A stretch of DNA of 64,000 nucleotides from DASPPK01 sp964399235 (GTDB lineage Archaea; Thermoproteota; Bathyarchaeia; Bathyarchaeales; Bathycorpusculaceae). Shown here in pieces: positions 62,713-64,000 of the stretch. The notes beneath the pieces are model-generated. The model was not told the origin of the DNA and did not search any database. It worked only from the letters and a program-made list of their open reading frames with translations. Within the stretch, counting starts at the first letter, position 1. Every line of letters starts with the position of its first letter. Where the stretch lies: positions 1 to 64,000 of the forward strand of contig CAYNQC010000001.1 in the NCBI GenBank assembly GCA_964399235.1, read 5' to 3'. A program made the translations under genes and the position numbers.

Positions 62713-63606
62713 ATGCAGACGCCGGAATCGGCGCGGCGACTATTCGCGGGGAGCCTGCGATCCGAACGGGTTGTGGGCTCCTCGCTTGGTATTGGGCTGC
62801 TGCGCTCGCTTCAGAAGACGATTCGCCCATGGCTCGCCATTCTTCCGAAGGAGGCGGATGGTGAGACATCGGTGGCTATGCACATCTCTCTTCAGAACGA
62901 GCCCGAGGTCGAGGTCGTTCCTATCGGCATCGGCATCCATCGTCCGTATCGGGTGGTATTCGGTGATGGAATCGACTCGGGGCCGGTGACGACTCGCCAA
63001 GCGGCGGTCAAGACGGTCTACTGCCAGTTCGAGAACAAGCGGTACTGCCAATCGGTCGACCTGGACATCACGGGACCGGAGCGGGAGATCGTCTCTCACG
63101 ACTTGGACCAGGTGCTCGGATTCGACCTCGTTCCCCCGGTGGTAGGGAGGGAGATTTCGGGGATCGGATTCGGAAGCGTCCAGGCGTGGGTGAGCCAGCC
63201 GACGGCGTGGGAGTGGATCGGCAAGGGGTACGACTACCGCGAAGACAAGACGAATCCTTGGCTTCACCGGCTCGCGGCCTTCGACTTCATCCGGGGCGAG
63301 ATCGACCGCCACGCGAACAACTGGATCATGGACGAGGCGCGAAGGGTCTACGCCATCGACAACGGGTACTCGTTCGTGAAGGGGGACGATCGGACCTGGT
63401 TCCGTTCGAGCGCGGGGAAGCACCTGGTGGGTACGGCCATCCACCCGGATGTTCTGCGTGAGATTCTCTCGATTGACGAGGTCGCCGTTCTGAACATTCT
63501 GAAGGATCGGGGATTCAAGCAGGGGGAAGATGACGGCGTCGTCCGGCGCATCCAAGAATTGAAGGGGCTTGAGCGGTGGACCAGGCTCGGAAACTTGTGG
63601 GGATAG
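62713..63606 (+). CDS. Second PI3/4-kinase-like protein with leader, 297 aa
   Basis: ATG 62713. AAFDFIRGEIDRHANNW gives catalytic Asp198 and Asn203, and AIDNGYSF the metal Asp216: the same kinase-like core as in the 12525 protein. N-terminus QTPESARRLFAGSLRSERVV resembles the leader set. It lacks the Pro-rich repeats, so it may be a shorter paralogue with another target. Overlaps the next gene. Confidence 0.75.
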   Translation: MQTPESARRLFAGSLRSERVVGSSLGIGLLRSLQKTIRPWLAILPKEADGETSVAMHISLQNEPEVEVVPIGIGIHRPYRVVFGDGIDSGPVTTRQAAVKTVYCQFENKRYCQSVDLDITGPEREIVSHDLDQVLGFDLVPPVVGREISGIGFGSVQAWVSQPTAWEWIGKGYDYREDKTNPWLHRLAAFDFIRGEIDRHANNWIMDEARRVYAIDNGYSFVKGDDRTWFRSSAGKHLVGTAIHPDVLREILSIDEVAVLNILKDRGFKQGEDDGVVRRIQELKGLERWTRLGNLWG

Positions 63607-64000
63607 AGCCTCGCGTTCCAATAGTGGCGGTCGACTTCGACCTGACGCTGGTGAATGCAGAGGAGAAGATCCTTCCCGGAGCGAAGGATGCCCTGACCTA
63701 TCTCAAGAAGACGGGGTGGAAGGTCATCATCTGGACGACCAGGGATGATTTGGACCACGTCAAGGAGATCCTCACCGGGGGAGGGATTCCGTTCGACCAC
63801 ATCAACGAGAATCCCGAGACGGACATTGGAAATCCACCAAGAAAGGTCTACTTCGACGCGACGGTCGACGACAAGGCGGTTCCGTTTCATGGAGATTGGG
63901 GGGCGGCGGTGGCAGAGCTTGACCGGAAGAGGACGTCCTGGCGATTGGCTGGGGAGACGAAGGATCTGGTCAAGATCATGGCGGCTGGGGAGGATGGGGA
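63576..64000 (+). CDS. HAD-superfamily phosphatase-like protein, truncated by window end
   Basis: GTG 63576 within the end of the kinase-like gene, with GAAGGGGCTTGAGC upstream. PIVAVDFDLTLVN has the DxDxT nucleophile motif of HAD hydrolases; WKVIIWTTRDD is motif II; VYFDATVDDKAVPF is the acidic motif IV. About 141 codons are visible and the frame remains open to the end. A nucleotidase or polynucleotide 3'-phosphatase role is possible. Confidence 0.8.
   Translation, partial: MDQARKLVGIEPRVPIVAVDFDLTLVNAEEKILPGAKDALTYLKKTGWKVIIWTTRDDLDHVKEILTGGGIPFDHINENPETDIGNPPRKVYFDATVDDKAVPFHGDWGAAVAELDRKRTSWRLAGETKDLVKIMAAGEDG

Noticed and set aside
1..64000. Prophage or integrated element with attachment sites
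   Set aside because: No integrase, excisionase-like pair, host flank or att-type duplication was seen; the tRNA genes are complete and not split.
1..64000. Genome-wide stop-codon reassignment
   Set aside because: TAG, TGA and TAA all end well-supported genes followed closely by ribosome-binding sites and starts. The amber at 2779 is a local case.

Overview
The window reads as part of a tailed double-stranded DNA phage (Caudoviricetes-like) genome, probably a metagenome scaffold. Reasons: a terminase-like pair at 55.3-57.7 kb, a dense run of very small genes almost all on the + strand with start/stop overlaps (ATGA, TGATG), a cluster of ten tRNA genes, and phage-type nucleic-acid enzymes (two DNA methyltransferases, an ATP-dependent ligase, a type IB topoisomerase). 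GC content is high and ribosome-binding sites are strong GGAGG types. A run of exactly 100 Ns at 22590-22689 is a scaffold gap. Both window ends cut genes, so the genome is larger than 64 kb. The host cannot be named from the sequence. No portal, major capsid, tail, integrase or lysis gene was recognised.

Layout. (1) 1-7.8 kb: small genes, a DNA methyltransferase, a PAPS-reductase-like PP-loop protein, an AAA+ ATPase and a protein with a HEIRH zincin-like motif. (2) 7.8-21 kb, behind promoter P1: an unusual block of multi-domain proteins that share similar N-terminal leaders and short motifs (HPRDxSGRW, GGPGSGHHGHAG, and a 19-residue repeat around GTSEGAKLGWETRRGG). Their recognisable domains are type IB topoisomerase, ADP-ribosyltransferase-like, PI3/4-kinase-like, GNAT-like, ParB/sulfiredoxin-like and HExxH metallopeptidase. 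(3) 21-23 kb: a compositionally odd, poorly coding stretch with the gap. (4) 23-55 kb: about 80 small genes in nine transcription units, eight of them small-gene operons and one the tRNA cluster at 34.35-35.42 kb. Each unit is headed by a near-identical promoter (TTGACA, 16-bp spacer, TATACT). One gene in this region lies on the minus strand (31308-31685). (5) 52-57.7 kb: DNA ligase with a WGR-like domain, then the terminase-like genes. (6) 57.7-64 kb: presumed virion-associated genes that again carry the leader/linker motifs, a second kinase-like protein, and a HAD-family phosphatase cut by the window end.

How it may work together (inference). Eleven matching promoters suggest one class of RNA polymerase holoenzyme fires the accessory operons together. 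Eight copies of a 15-bp palindrome (CGCAAACGCTTTGCG type), mostly just after stop codons, suggest a shared operator, processing or termination element. The motif-linked enzymes at 7.8-21 kb and 58-63.6 kb look like proteins addressed to a common destination, most plausibly the capsid, for delivery into the host at infection. That is the most interesting hypothesis here and it is testable.
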